DNA of 64,000 nucleotides from Nocardia sp. CY41. GTDB taxonomy: Bacteria; Actinomycetota; Actinomycetes; Mycobacteriales; Mycobacteriaceae. Position 1 is the stretch's first letter. Each line of letters opens with the position of its first letter. This document shows positions 44,788-53,826 of the stretch, piece after piece. The notes below the pieces were generated by a model, which did not search any database, had not been told where the DNA came from, and was given only the letters and a program-made list of their open reading frames with translations. The stretch is taken from the NCBI RefSeq assembly GCF_009829325.1, contig NZ_VUOS01000017.1, positions 62,001 through 126,000 on the forward strand, read 5' to 3'. Both the position numbers and the translations under genes were made by a program.

Positions 44788-46901
44788 CGACCTCCGTGAT
44801 CGAAGCGCCAGGCCGCTTCACCGGGCGCGCGCAGCGCTCCGGAATCGGCTCGCGCGGAAGCCTTGCCCGGCGCAGGCGCTGCCGCCCACGCGGACTCCGC
44901 GCTCAGGATGCGGCCCGATCGCAGGTGCACCGTGCGGTCGCACACCGCCGCCATATCCGCCACGTCGTGCGAGATGACGATCAGCGTCAAGCCTGCGTCC
45001 CGCAGCCGCGCCAGCAATTCCACGATGTCGGCCCGGCCCTCCGGATCGAGACCGGCCAGCGGTTCGTCGAGCACGACCACTTGGGGATGGCTGGCCACGA
45101 TCGCGGCGAGCACCACCCGTTTGGCCTGGCCGCCACTGAGTTCTTCGATCGAGCGCGCGGCCAGCGACCGGTCCAGCCCGACCGCGTCCAGCGCGCGCCC
45201 GACCGCGCCGGAGCCCGTGGCGCGCCCGCCCCAGTCCCCGATCTCCGCGCCGACGGTCTGCTTCTGCAATTGCAGGCGGGAATGCTGGAACGCCAGCCCG
45301 ACCGCGCCGATCTGCTTGCCGACCGGCTTACCGCGCAGTTCGCACCGGCCGGAAGTCGGTTCGATCAAGCCCGCCACGATCCAGGCCAGGGTGGACTTGC
45401 CCGACCCGTTCCCGCCGACGACCAGCAGCGCTTCGCCTTGGCGGACGGACAGGTCGACGCCGTGCAGCGCGGGCGCTTCCCACGGCGTCGCGCGGTTGTA
45501 GGTGTGCCGGACATCGCGCAGTTCGAGGATCGGCTCGCCCATCGGCCTGCGGCGCGCGGCGCGGGCCGGGCGGGGCCACGCGGGCAGGTGCGCGACCGAG
45601 CGTCCTCCGGCCAGGTGCACGACCCGGTCCGCGGCCGCGGCGTCGGCTTCGTGGTGGGTCACCAGGACCACGGCCATCGGATGCCGCTTCGGCAGGCCGG
45701 CGAGCAGTTCCACCAGTTCCCGGCGTCCGTCCGGATCGATCATCGAGGTCGCCTCGTCGGCGATCAGCAGGGCGGGCCGCCGGGCCAGCGCTGCCGCGAC
45801 CGCCAGCCGCTGCTGCTGTCCGCCGGAGAGCGTGGCGGTCTCCTTGCCGCCCATCCCGGCCAGACCGACCTCGCTCAGCAAGCCCTCGACGTCCACCTCG
45901 GCGGCGAGGTGCGCGGGCAGCCCCCACACGACGTCGTCGGCGACGAGCACGCCGAGGGTCTGGCTCTCCGGTCGCTGCAAGACCAGCGCCGTGCCACCGA
46001 GCTGTCCCAGTCCGGCCGAGCCGGGGCGCCGCACCGAGCCCGAGGTGGGCGGTAGCCCGGCCAGCACACGGGTCAGCGTCGATTTGCCCGAACCGTTGTG
46101 GCCGACCACGGCGACGAATTCCCCGACCTCGACGGTCAGATCGACGCCGCTGAGCGCGTCGCGCGCCGCGCCGGGGTAGCGGAATCCGGCATCGCTCAGC
46201 GTGACCGGCAGCGGCGCGATGGGCCGGTCGTCGGGCGGCGCGGCGAGCCGGTCCTGGCCGGGCAGCCAGTCCAGCCGGTCGAGCACCGAGCCCAGGACAT
46301 ACCAGGAGCACACGCCGGTGGCCAGCATGCCGAGCGCGATTCCGCCGCCCACCCAGAGCCACCACGAGCGCAGCACGGCGTCGGCGAGGTCCGCCACGAC
46401 TTGCCCGAGCGAAGCCAGACCCACTCGGCCGGCGAGGTCCTGCAAGCCGCGCGAGCCGTTGCGGATGTTGTCGAACACCAACTCGCGCGCACTCGACATC
46501 GCGAGCAGCGACCCGACGGCGAGCGCGGCCCAGGCCAGTCCGGCCAGCAGCGAGAGGCCGAGCACCGCGACGAGGCCGCCGCCGCGCCGCTTCACGGTCC
46601 CGATGATGGCGCCCATGGTGGCCGAGGCCACCAGCACCGTCGCCGAAGCCAGACCGGCCGCGACGAAGGTGACCAGCGTGGCGGCGATGGTCGCGGTGAC
46701 CAGCGCTCGCGCTCGGAAGCGGTGCGCGATCAACCCGATCGGGACCGCGGCGACCAACTGCAGCGCGCCGGCGAACGGGACCACCGAGCCGATGGTCACC
46801 AGCCCGACGGTGGCTCCGCCCAGCACGGCGCCGGTGGCCAACTCGAGGGGCCGCAGCGGCCCGCGTTCGGCCGATGCGCCCGGACGGGCCAGTTCATTCA
46901 C
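44784..46901 (-). CDS. Fused ECF transporter: membrane S-like domain plus two ABC ATPases (Rv2326c-like)
   Basis: 705 residues from GTG 46901. Residues about 15-220 hold roughly six membrane helices of the S-component/YybS kind, then two ATP-binding cassettes: first with VVGHNGSGKST, LSGGQQQRLAVAAALARRPALLIADEATSMID (about 255-410), second with VVGGNGSGKST, LSGGQAKRVVLAAIVASHPQVVVLDEPLAGLD (about 490-640). A complete importer minus EcfT, which follows with overlapping codons. The C-terminal 35 residues are low-complexity Ala/Gly/Arg. Substrate unknown; no vitamin genes or riboswitch are nearby. Confidence 0.92.
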   Translation of the reverse strand: MNELARPGASAERGPLRPLELATGAVLGGATVGLVTIGSVVPFAGALQLVAAVPIGLIAHRFRARALVTATIAATLVTFVAAGLASATVLVASATMGAIIGTVKRRGGGLVAVLGLSLLAGLAWAALAVGSLLAMSSARELVFDNIRNGSRGLQDLAGRVGLASLGQVVADLADAVLRSWWLWVGGGIALGMLATGVCSWYVLGSVLDRLDWLPGQDRLAAPPDDRPIAPLPVTLSDAGFRYPGAARDALSGVDLTVEVGEFVAVVGHNGSGKSTLTRVLAGLPPTSGSVRRPGSAGLGQLGGTALVLQRPESQTLGVLVADDVVWGLPAHLAAEVDVEGLLSEVGLAGMGGKETATLSGGQQQRLAVAAALARRPALLIADEATSMIDPDGRRELVELLAGLPKRHPMAVVLVTHHEADAAAADRVVHLAGGRSVAHLPAWPRPARAARRRPMGEPILELRDVRHTYNRATPWEAPALHGVDLSVRQGEALLVVGGNGSGKSTLAWIVAGLIEPTSGRCELRGKPVGKQIGAVGLAFQHSRLQLQKQTVGAEIGDWGGRATGSGAVGRALDAVGLDRSLAARSIEELSGGQAKRVVLAAIVASHPQVVVLDEPLAGLDPEGRADIVELLARLRDAGLTLIVISHDVADMAAVCDRTVHLRSGRILSAESAWAAAPAPGKASARADSGALRAPGEAAWRFDHGGR

Positions 46902-46976
46902 AGCACAAGTCTGCCAGCCCGGCGGGTGATGCCGGGCGGAGGCGAATTCGAGCGGGCCCGCACGCCGCGCGATCGG

Positions 46977-48443
46977 TCACCCGACGGGGGTGAGCGTGTA
47001 GTGGACTGGATCGAAGCGCCGGGTGCGGCGACGGTAGCTGGTCTGCGAGCCCGGCCAGTTGTTGGTGATACGACCGGCGGCATTGCGATACCAGCTCGAG
47101 CAGAAGTTCCACGGGGTGCGGGCCAAGCGGCGCTGGAGCGCGGTGTTGTAGTCCTCCTCCGACTCCGCGCGGACCTCGACACAGTGGCGGGGGTGGTCGG
47201 CCAGCCACTGCACGGCTTGACGGATGTAGCGGGCCTGCGACTCGATCATGTAGATGATCGAGCCGACGCCGAGATTGGTGTTCGGCCCGTAGACCAGGAA
47301 GAGGTTCGGGAAGTCCGGCACCGTGATGCCGTAATACGCGTGCGCGCCGTCGGCCCAGGCGTCGGCCAGCCTGCGGCCGCCGCGGCCCCGGATCTCCATC
47401 GGCCAGAGGAACTCCGTGCCCTTGAAACCGGTGCCGTAGATGATCACGTCCACCTCGTGCGTCGCGCCGTCGGCGGTGCGCACGCCCTGCGGTGTGATCT
47501 CGCTGATCGCGGCCGTCTCCACCCGTACGTTCGGTTGGGTGAGCGCGGGATAGTAGTCGTTGGAGAACAGCGCGCGCTTGCACCCGATCGGGTAGTCCGG
47601 GGTGAGTTTCGCACGCAGCTGCGGATCCTCGACCTGCTCGGCCAGGTGCCGGGAGGCGATGCGGGCCACCCAGCGGGCGATGGCGGGGACCTCGACCAGC
47701 CCGAGCGAGACGAATTCCGCGATCGACCACCACCCGAACCGTTCGGCCAGCAGCGCGCCCGGCACCCGTGCGAACAGATTGTGCTGGATCGGCGAGTAGT
47801 CGGTGTCGAACTTGGGGATCACCCAGGCCGGTGTGCGCTGGAACAGCGTGAGGTGGGCGGCCTCGGGCTGGATCTCCGGGATGTACTGGACCGCGCTGGC
47901 CCCGGTGCCGACGCAGGCGACGCGTTTGCCCCGCAGGTCGACGTCGTGGTCCCACTCGGCGGAGTGGAACGAGGGGCCCGCGAAGGTGTCGATGCCGGGT
48001 ATGGCGGGCAAGGACGGACGCGACAGCTGGCCTACCGCCGAGATCAGCACATCCGCGACCCGGCTGTCCCCGTCGGCGGTGCGGACGGTCCATCGGCCGG
48101 TGGCGTCGTCGAATTCGGCGTCCGTGACGCTGGTGCCGAAACGGATCGCCGACAGGATGCCGTGGCGTTCGGCGACACCGCGCAGGTAGGCGTGGATGGC
48201 GGCGCGGCCCGAGTATCGCTGCGGCCAGTCCGGCTTGGGTTCGAACGAATACGAGTACAGCGGGGACGGGACGTCGCAGGCCGCGCCGGGGTAGGTGTTC
48301 TCTCGCCACACCCCGCCGAGGTCGGCGGCCCGCTCCAGGATGGTGATGTCGTCGAAGCCGTTGCGCCGCAGCTCGATCGCCATGCCGATACCGCCGAAGC
48401 CCGCGCCGATGACGAGGATCGACGGCCGATCGCGCCCTGTCAT
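46977..48443 (-). CDS. Baeyer-Villiger-type flavin monooxygenase
   Basis: 488 residues from ATG 48443 with a GTGAGGAG site upstream. FAD-binding VIGAGFGGIGMAIELRRNG, the GGVWRENTYPGAACDVPSPLYSYSF block, the BVMO fingerprint region FxGxxxHxxxW as FAGPSFHSAEWDHD (about 155-168), NADP-binding VACVGTGASAVQYIPEI, and a YGTGFKGTEFLWP ATG motif. Such enzymes insert oxygen into ketones or activate thioamide drugs (EthA-like). Divergent from an AraC-type regulator, 84 bp between starts, which suggests substrate-dependent induction. Confidence 0.9.
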   Translation of the reverse strand: MTGRDRPSILVIGAGFGGIGMAIELRRNGFDDITILERAADLGGVWRENTYPGAACDVPSPLYSYSFEPKPDWPQRYSGRAAIHAYLRGVAERHGILSAIRFGTSVTDAEFDDATGRWTVRTADGDSRVADVLISAVGQLSRPSLPAIPGIDTFAGPSFHSAEWDHDVDLRGKRVACVGTGASAVQYIPEIQPEAAHLTLFQRTPAWVIPKFDTDYSPIQHNLFARVPGALLAERFGWWSIAEFVSLGLVEVPAIARWVARIASRHLAEQVEDPQLRAKLTPDYPIGCKRALFSNDYYPALTQPNVRVETAAISEITPQGVRTADGATHEVDVIIYGTGFKGTEFLWPMEIRGRGGRRLADAWADGAHAYYGITVPDFPNLFLVYGPNTNLGVGSIIYMIESQARYIRQAVQWLADHPRHCVEVRAESEEDYNTALQRRLARTPWNFCSSWYRNAAGRITNNWPGSQTSYRRRTRRFDPVHYTLTPVG

Positions 48444-48527
48444 GTGAGACTCCTCACTCCGACCGTAGATGACTCCACTGTAGAGCCGCCGTGCCGTCGC
48501 ATAGAGAAATTCGGCCATAATGTCCGC

Positions 48528-49589
48528 GTGGAACGGGTGCAGGATCCGGATGTCCGCGATTGGAATTTTCCGCGCGGCGTGGCGAGCGTGGCGCTGATGG
48601 TCGGCTACGCGGCCGAACACGGTGTGCCCGCGGCGCGGATGCTGCACGGCACCGCGCTCGGCGAGCGGCAATTGCGCGATCCGGACGCGCAGATCGACGC
48701 GCACACCGAACTGGCGGTCATCCGCAATCTCGTCCGCGAACTCCGCGACCTGCCCGCCCTGGGGGTGGAGGTCGGCCGCCGCTACCGGATCACCACCTTC
48801 GGCATCTTCGGCTTCGCCTGCGTCAGCAGTCCGACACTCGGGGAGGCGATCAGTTTCGCGCTGCGCTACCTCGATCTCAGCTTCACCTTCTGCATACCGG
48901 TGGCCGAATGGGGCGAGAGCGAGTTCGTCGCGGTGGTACACGACGAGTCGGTGCCGACGGACGTGCGCCAGTTCCTGGTCGAACGCGACGTCACCGCGAT
49001 GCATCAGGTGATGAGCGATCTGCTCGGCACGCGCCTGCCCTTGACCAGGGCCGAATTCCGTTTCCCCGAGCCCGCTTACGCCGAGCGGATCGCGGAGGTC
49101 ACGCTCGTGCCACCGGATTTCGGCATGCCGCGCAACCTGTTCGCCATCGAGCCCATGCTGTTGGAGAAACCGCTGCCGCAGGCCAACGAGCACACCTGGG
49201 CCATGTGCCTGGCGCAGTGCCGGGAGCTGGTGCACCGGCGCAGGGCCCGCACCGGCATCGCGGCCGAGGTGCGCGAACGTCTGGTTCCGCGCGGCGGCGC
49301 GGACGGATTCGCCGCCCCGCCCGGCATCGACGCCGTGGCGAACGATCTCAACATGAGCACTCGCACGCTACGGCGGCACCTCGATGCCGCGGGGACCAGC
49401 TATCGCGCGTTGCTGGATGAAGTGCGGCGCGCTTTGGCGGAGGAAATGCTCACGGCGACACCGCTATCGGTGAGCGATGTCGCGATCCGTCTCGGCTATG
49501 CCGAAGCTTCGACCTTCATCTTCGCGTTCAAGCGGTGGACCGGTAACACCCCGGCGGCCTACCGCCGCGAACGCGCCGTCCGGCGTTAG
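48528..49589 (+). CDS. AraC-family regulator (OruR/ArgR-like)
   Basis: 353 residues from GTG 48528. The N-terminal arabinose-binding-like domain is of the type with FGIFGFACVSSPTLGEAISFALRYLDLSF (about 85-120). The C-terminal DNA-binding domain (about 260-350) has two helix-turn-helix units: DAVANDLNMSTRTLRRHLDAAGTSYRALLDEVR and LSVSDVAIRLGYAEASTFIFAFKRWTGNTPAAYRR. The divergent monooxygenase is the obvious candidate target. Its stop overlaps the stop of the convergent gene by 4 nt. Confidence 0.92.
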   Translation: MERVQDPDVRDWNFPRGVASVALMVGYAAEHGVPAARMLHGTALGERQLRDPDAQIDAHTELAVIRNLVRELRDLPALGVEVGRRYRITTFGIFGFACVSSPTLGEAISFALRYLDLSFTFCIPVAEWGESEFVAVVHDESVPTDVRQFLVERDVTAMHQVMSDLLGTRLPLTRAEFRFPEPAYAERIAEVTLVPPDFGMPRNLFAIEPMLLEKPLPQANEHTWAMCLAQCRELVHRRRARTGIAAEVRERLVPRGGADGFAAPPGIDAVANDLNMSTRTLRRHLDAAGTSYRALLDEVRRALAEEMLTATPLSVSDVAIRLGYAEASTFIFAFKRWTGNTPAAYRRERAVRR

Positions 49590-50263
49590 GTCTCTTCGCC
49601 CCGACCGCTCCTGCTGCCTGTGTAGGCCAGCTCGCGGATCTTGCCGATGGCCTTGGGAAACAATTCCACCTCGGCCGGGTGGTTGAGCATCGGGTCGAAG
49701 TAATCCGTGCGGTACTCGGCGGTTTCGGCGAGTCGCAGCGTGAGTTCGGCGACCCGCCAAGTCGGCCCGCCGAGGCGGCCCGCGGTAAGTGTGAAGCTGA
49801 CCAAGTCCTCGTCCAGGTGAGCTTGCATCGCCTCGAGCGACGCGGACGAGGGCTGGACGCTGTCCGGCTCGGCGAAGAACCAGGTCGGCGCGGAATTGCC
49901 GATTCGGTAGGGCATCAGGCAGCCGTATCGTGCACTGGCCCAGCCGCGCGCCGGGGTGATCACCAACCGGCCCAGCGGTCCCCGGCCGGTGGTGGCCAGC
50001 GCGAAATCCCAAGGCTGATCGTCTCGGTCGAGCACGCGGAACGCCAGGCCGAGCACGTCGGGCAGGCCGTCGGGCAGGCCGATGCCCTTGGACACCCGCG
50101 CGATGACCGCGCGATCACCGCCGCCGAACAGCGGCTCGAACTCGGGCTCGGCATGCAGACGACCGGCCAGGTGCAGGCCCGCGGGATGGAAAACCCGCGC
50201 ATGCCGGATCCGCGCACCGGTCGCGAACGCGGTCCTCACCACTGCGGCTGGTAGGTCGACCAT
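49586..50263 (-). CDS. Conserved hypothetical, weakly catalase-fold-like
   Basis: 225 residues from ATG 50263 with a GGGAGGA site. Segments RHARVFHPAGLHLAGRL, GIGLPDGLPDVLGLAFRVLDRDDQPWDFALATTG and the late proline-rich part recall small catalase-related proteins, but no heme-ligand motif is convincing. No signal or membrane segment. It precedes the phosphodiesterase gene on the same strand only after 66 bp in the reverse order (phosphodiesterase stop at 50330 lies upstream of this start), so the two may form a unit. Confidence 0.65.
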   Translation of the reverse strand: MVDLPAAVVRTAFATGARIRHARVFHPAGLHLAGRLHAEPEFEPLFGGGDRAVIARVSKGIGLPDGLPDVLGLAFRVLDRDDQPWDFALATTGRGPLGRLVITPARGWASARYGCLMPYRIGNSAPTWFFAEPDSVQPSSASLEAMQAHLDEDLVSFTLTAGRLGGPTWRVAELTLRLAETAEYRTDYFDPMLNHPAEVELFPKAIGKIRELAYTGSRSGRGEET

Positions 50264-50329
50264 GGTGGTCCTCCCGGGTAGGCGTCGTGTGCCTCCCGAT
50301 TGCCCCGGCTCGCACCGGGTAAACCGCGC

Positions 50330-51115
50330 TCAGGCCGGTTGCACGCCGATCCGGCCGCCCATCGGAACCGTCCGGAAATGGGTGGTCAAGCGATAGTCGT
50401 CACCGAAGACGTGCAGCGCGACCGCCGGGTCCGGCGCGTAGTCCATGACGTGATCGGGCGGGTCGAGTTCCCATTCCCCGCTCAGGACCGACGCGGTGCT
50501 GGGAGCCACCAGCAGCGGGCGGCCGCCGAACGTGGAGGTCGCGGCGGAATGCGCGTGCCCGGTGAGGACGGCGGCGATCCGGTCGTCGCCCGCCACCAGG
50601 TCGGCGAGCCGCTGCGGATCGGCGAGGGAGATCCCGTCGACGATCGGGCTGAACAGGTGTGCGGGCGGGTGGTGCAGCGCGAGCAGGATCGGCTTACCCG
50701 GGGGCGCCCCGCCGAGCACCTCGCGCAGCCAGTGGTAGGTCTCGTCGGACAAGTGTCCGCCCGGCTCCCCGGGAACGCTCGAATCCAGCAGTGCGACGGT
50801 GAGATCGCCGATGCGGCGCACTTGGTTGATGGGGGCGCCGGAGGATGGCTCGCCGAGCAGGGCGGTACGGAAGCCCGCACGGTCGTCGTGGTTGCCGGGG
50901 AGGACGTACACCGGGATGTCGGTGTCGAACGCGAGCTTGGCCTCCGCGTACTGCTCGGGTTTGCCGGAATCGGTGATGTCGCCGGTCACCAGGATGGCGT
51001 CGGGCCTGCGGCGCAATCCGGCGAAGTAGTCCATCACCCGTCGTACCCGCTCGGCGTTGCGGGCGCCGAGATCGAAATGGGTGTCGCTGACCTGAGCAAC
51101 CAGGATCATCGGCAT
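50330..51115 (-). CDS. Class III cyclic-nucleotide phosphodiesterase-like metallophosphoesterase (CpdA-like)
   Basis: 261 residues from ATG 51115 (ATG 51109 possible). All calcineurin-type metal motifs are present: QVSDTHFD (D-x-H), LVTGDITDSGKPEQY (G-D-x-x-D), LPGNHDDR (G-N-H-D), ALHHPPAH and LTGHAHS (G-H-x-H). This is the CpdA/Rv0805 type, which hydrolyses 2',3'- or 3',5'-cAMP and other phosphodiesters. A Crp-like box lies 135 bp upstream of its start, and an adenylate cyclase is encoded 3 kb away. Confidence 0.88.
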   Translation of the reverse strand: MPMILVAQVSDTHFDLGARNAERVRRVMDYFAGLRRRPDAILVTGDITDSGKPEQYAEAKLAFDTDIPVYVLPGNHDDRAGFRTALLGEPSSGAPINQVRRIGDLTVALLDSSVPGEPGGHLSDETYHWLREVLGGAPPGKPILLALHHPPAHLFSPIVDGISLADPQRLADLVAGDDRIAAVLTGHAHSAATSTFGGRPLLVAPSTASVLSGEWELDPPDHVMDYAPDPAVALHVFGDDYRLTTHFRTVPMGGRIGVQPA

Positions 51116-51249
51116 TCGCTTTCGCTAGGGTTCGCTGCATTGCGTCAGAGGGTGCGCGGGTCGCGTCCGCCGCCCGTCATCAGGCTAGTTGACCTGCGTA
51201 TACCGCGTCGCCATGACGCTCGCCACCGGGCGGAGGGCACTCATCGATT

Positions 51250-51265
51250 TGTGTCTGAAGTCACA
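51250..51265. promoter_or_regulatory. Crp-like box upstream of the phosphodiesterase gene
   Basis: TGTGTCTGAAGTCACA matches TGTGA-N6-TCACA in nine of ten fixed positions; read one base wider, TTGTG-N8-CACAA is a perfect palindrome. It lies between the MarR stop (51284) and the phosphodiesterase start (51115), in its promoter region. Confidence 0.5.
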
Positions 51266-51283
51266 ATGCGGTCGGATTGCGGG

Positions 51284-51721
51284 TCAGAACTCGGAGCGTT
51301 CGGCGACCGAGTCGGAGAGCGTGCGCAAGGCGCGCAGGAAGACGCGGCGGTCGGCTGCGGGGAGCCGCTCCAGCAGTCGCTCCTCGCCGGCCTGGATGTC
51401 GCGCTGGGCTCGGTCGCGCAGGTCGCGGCCCGCGTCGGTGAGCGCGACCAGGTTGACCCGCCGGTCCGCCGGATCCGGTTCGCGGGTGATCAAGCCGCGG
51501 CGCTGGAGTTCGTCGAGCACGCCGATGATGCGGGTCTTGTCGGCGCCGATCGCCTTGGCCAGCGCCGCCTGGGTGTAGACGGGTTCGCCGCCGAGGCCGA
51601 GCAGCACGGCGTAGCCCCACATCGACAATTCGTGGCGCTCCAGGATGGGCAATTCGGCGGCGATGAGCGCCCGCCCGAGCGGCGCGATCATCGCGGCGAG
51701 ATCGGGGCGGGCGTTCGGCAT
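51284..51721 (-). CDS. MarR-family regulator
   Basis: 145 residues from ATG 51721. Winged helix of the MarR type: LSMWGYAVLLGLGGEPVYTQAALAKAIGADKTRIIGVLDELQRRGLITREPDPADRRVNLVALTDAGRDL (about 37-106). Divergent from the mycothiol-dependent-enzyme-like gene, with an inverted repeat in the 45-bp gap that fits its own operator. MarR/TIGR03086 pairs are common in nocardiae and probably respond to a toxic small molecule. Confidence 0.9.
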   Translation of the reverse strand: MPNARPDLAAMIAPLGRALIAAELPILERHELSMWGYAVLLGLGGEPVYTQAALAKAIGADKTRIIGVLDELQRRGLITREPDPADRRVNLVALTDAGRDLRDRAQRDIQAGEERLLERLPAADRRVFLRALRTLSDSVAERSEF

Positions 51722-51740
51722 GGGACGACGATACTGGTTG

Positions 51741-51770
51741 GCAAATCGTAAGCTTGCACATACGATATGC
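51741..51770. promoter_or_regulatory. Inverted-repeat operator between the MarR gene and its divergent partner
   Basis: Left arm GCAAATCGTA (51741-51750) and right arm TACGATATGC (51761-51770) are complementary at nine of ten positions, with a 10-bp spacer. The right arm covers the first possible ATG (51767) of the divergent gene, so a bound repressor would block that gene's start, and would also block the MarR promoter. Confidence 0.7.
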
Positions 51771-52372
51771 AGATGCTTACTGATTCCCGGAAAGATCTGC
51801 GTGACCGGCATGCCCGTTCGGTTCGGCTGAGTGTGGACGCCGTCTCCCGCGTGCGCCCCGATCGGCTGGACGCCGAAACCCCCTGCGCTGGTTGGCGCCT
51901 TCGTGACCTGCTGGAACACATGATCGCGCAGAACCACGGTTTCGCCGCCGCCGCGCGGGGCGGCGAGGACACCGAGGTCTGGAGCGTCCGCGCGTCCGCG
52001 GATCCGGTCGCCGACTATCGCGCTTCGGCCGACGACGTGCTCGCCGCCTTCGCCGCCGAGGACGTCTTCGAGCGCGCGCTCCTACTGCCGGAAGTGACCG
52101 ATCAGCGGATTCCCGCCACCCGCGTGATCGGCTTCCACCTCGTGGACAGCGTCGTGCACGCCTGGGACGTCGCCCGATCGATCGGAGAGACCATCACCGT
52201 CGACCCCGACGTGGCCGCAGCGGCGCTGGAGATCTCCCTCGCCGTTCCCGACGGCCCTGAACGCACGGCCCCTGGTGCGGCCTTCGCCCCGGCGCTGTCC
52301 GTCCCGGAACAAGCGCCGACCCTCGACCGGATCCTGCTGCTTCTGGGCCGCTCCCCGAACTGGCCGAACTGA
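51767..52372 (+). CDS. TIGR03086-family metal-binding protein (mycothiol-dependent maleylpyruvate isomerase-like)
   Basis: 201 residues from ATG 51767; ATG 51773 is equally possible because the operator arm overlaps the first. DinB/MDMPI-fold: TPCAGWRLRDLLEHMIAQNHGFAAAARG with the first metal His, and GFHLVDSVVHAWDVARSIGE with the H-x3-D-x2-x-H metal set (H-L-V-D-S-V-V-H). Such proteins use or remove mycothiol adducts. Probable target of the divergent MarR protein. Confidence 0.88.
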   Translation: MQMLTDSRKDLRDRHARSVRLSVDAVSRVRPDRLDAETPCAGWRLRDLLEHMIAQNHGFAAAARGGEDTEVWSVRASADPVADYRASADDVLAAFAAEDVFERALLLPEVTDQRIPATRVIGFHLVDSVVHAWDVARSIGETITVDPDVAAAALEISLAVPDGPERTAPGAAFAPALSVPEQAPTLDRILLLLGRSPNWPN

Positions 52373-53020
52373 CTATGGTTCCGTGCGCACGGCTGCCACT
52401 CCGGTCGTGCGCACTCGGATGATCTGCCTGGGGACGACTGTGGATGAATCGCGAACGGAGGTTCACCGTTCCGGTTTCTCCTGCTGTGCCGGGACGACAG
52501 CCGTGCGAAGCGGTGGGTAGCCGCGACATCCGTGCGTCGTGACCTGGCCGCTCATCGGCCGGGCCAGGCGCTACGCACATCGGCAGCGCCGCGGTCAGGC
52601 GAACGCCCAGCAGCAGGTCGACGGTGCCGAGGTGGCCTGTCGCATCCTGGAGAGCGGGAAACGTCAAGATCGTGACCGGCAGCGTCGCCGCTGCCGCCGA
52701 CCAGGCCGGCGCGATTTCGAAAGCGCGCCGGACGTTTCCTCGGCGTGGTCCCTCGCCAAGGGTGCCCGACGCGGAGAAGATCGCGCGGCTTCGCGCCAAG
52801 GCGCGCGTCCGGCGCCTACTCGGTTTGGCACGCGAACTCGAGCACGGCGGCCGTCGAACCGCGTCCTGTGCGTCGTCCACAGCCGAGACCACCCGGACGC
52901 GGCAGGGACTCTCGGCACACCGACCCCGTCCTCAGGTGCGGTCAGCTCGGCGTCCAGCCCCGCGTCGGCCGCGCCGCTGTCGGCCGCACCCGGCAATGCC
53001 CGGTGCGGTGGGGAAACGCG
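52373..53020. other. 648-bp region with no intact gene; possible remnant
   Basis: Several overlapping frames exist but none has a ribosome site plus protein-like composition. On the minus strand about 52560-52700 encodes a hydrophobic run (AATLPVTILTFPALQDATGHLGTVDLLLGVRLTAALP) with no adjoining start or continuing domain, which could be a leftover of a membrane-protein gene. I cannot support a gene here. Confidence 0.4.
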
Positions 53021-53788
53021 CTAGTCGAGGGTCCGCAGCGCGTCGGCGGCGCGTTCGAGGGCGTCCGGGGCGGCGGATGCGGCCAGTGGGCGCCAGAAGT
53101 CGGCGTCCGGCTCGGCGGTCAGCGTGAGTTCGGGCGGGGTGCGCCACGAGGCGGCCAGGCCCAGCCGCCAGGAGTGCAGGTAGGCGCGCGGTTCGGCGCC
53201 GGAGCGGTCGAACAAGGGATCGCCGACGATCGGATGCCCGGTCCAGGCGAGGTGGACGCGAATCTGGTGGCGACGGCCGGTGACGGGGCGCAGGGCGAGC
53301 ACGGTGTGCGCGGGGCCGCGCAGCACCGTGACGAACCGGGTGAGCGAAGGGTAGTTCTTGGCGGGCAGCAGGTCGGCGGCATCGACGAACCAGCAGCCCC
53401 CCTCGTGCCGGATGCGTTCTCGCGGCGCCGCGATCCGCACCCGGTTCTTGCGTCCCACGCTGAGCGGCAGATCGAATACGCCGGTATCGGGCAGGCCGGT
53501 GGCGGCGACGACGGCCAGGTACGCCTTGTTCGCCGTCTGCTTGTTGAACTGCCTGGTCAGCTCGCCGTGGGCGCGCAGTTCCTTCGCGAACAGGATCAAG
53601 CCGGAGGTCACCTTGTCGATCCGGTGCACCGGATACAGCGTTTCCCCCGCGGCGGCCGCCAGTTCGACGAGATCGGTGTCGTGGCGCTCACCGGTGACGG
53701 AGATGCCGGGGGGTTTGCGCAGGGCCAGGATCGCCGCGTCCTCCTCGACCAGGCAACGTGCGCGCAACTGTGACCAATCCTTGTCCAC
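53021..53788 (-). CDS. RluA-family pseudouridine synthase
   Basis: 255 residues from GTG 53788. Catalytic Asp in the motif LYPVHRIDKVTSGLILFAK (about residue 57), QFNKQTANKAYLAVV, and the RPVTGRRHQIRVHLAWTGHPIVGDPLF block (about 168-194) that binds RNA and closes the active site. It has no S4 domain, so it is of the shorter RluA/TruC type. Isomerises uridine in rRNA or tRNA; the target is not predictable. Confidence 0.92.
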   Translation of the reverse strand: MDKDWSQLRARCLVEEDAAILALRKPPGISVTGERHDTDLVELAAAAGETLYPVHRIDKVTSGLILFAKELRAHGELTRQFNKQTANKAYLAVVAATGLPDTGVFDLPLSVGRKNRVRIAAPRERIRHEGGCWFVDAADLLPAKNYPSLTRFVTVLRGPAHTVLALRPVTGRRHQIRVHLAWTGHPIVGDPLFDRSGAEPRAYLHSWRLGLAASWRTPPELTLTAEPDADFWRPLAASAAPDALERAADALRTLD

Positions 53789-53826
53789 CGGACGAGCCTA
53801 GGGTGGCGGGTGGCGGGCGGTGTCGG

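Noticed and set aside
46098..49589. A 1163-codon plus-strand frame
   Set aside because: Only its last 353 codons (from GTG 48528) are a gene; the rest is antisense to the ECF and monooxygenase genes.
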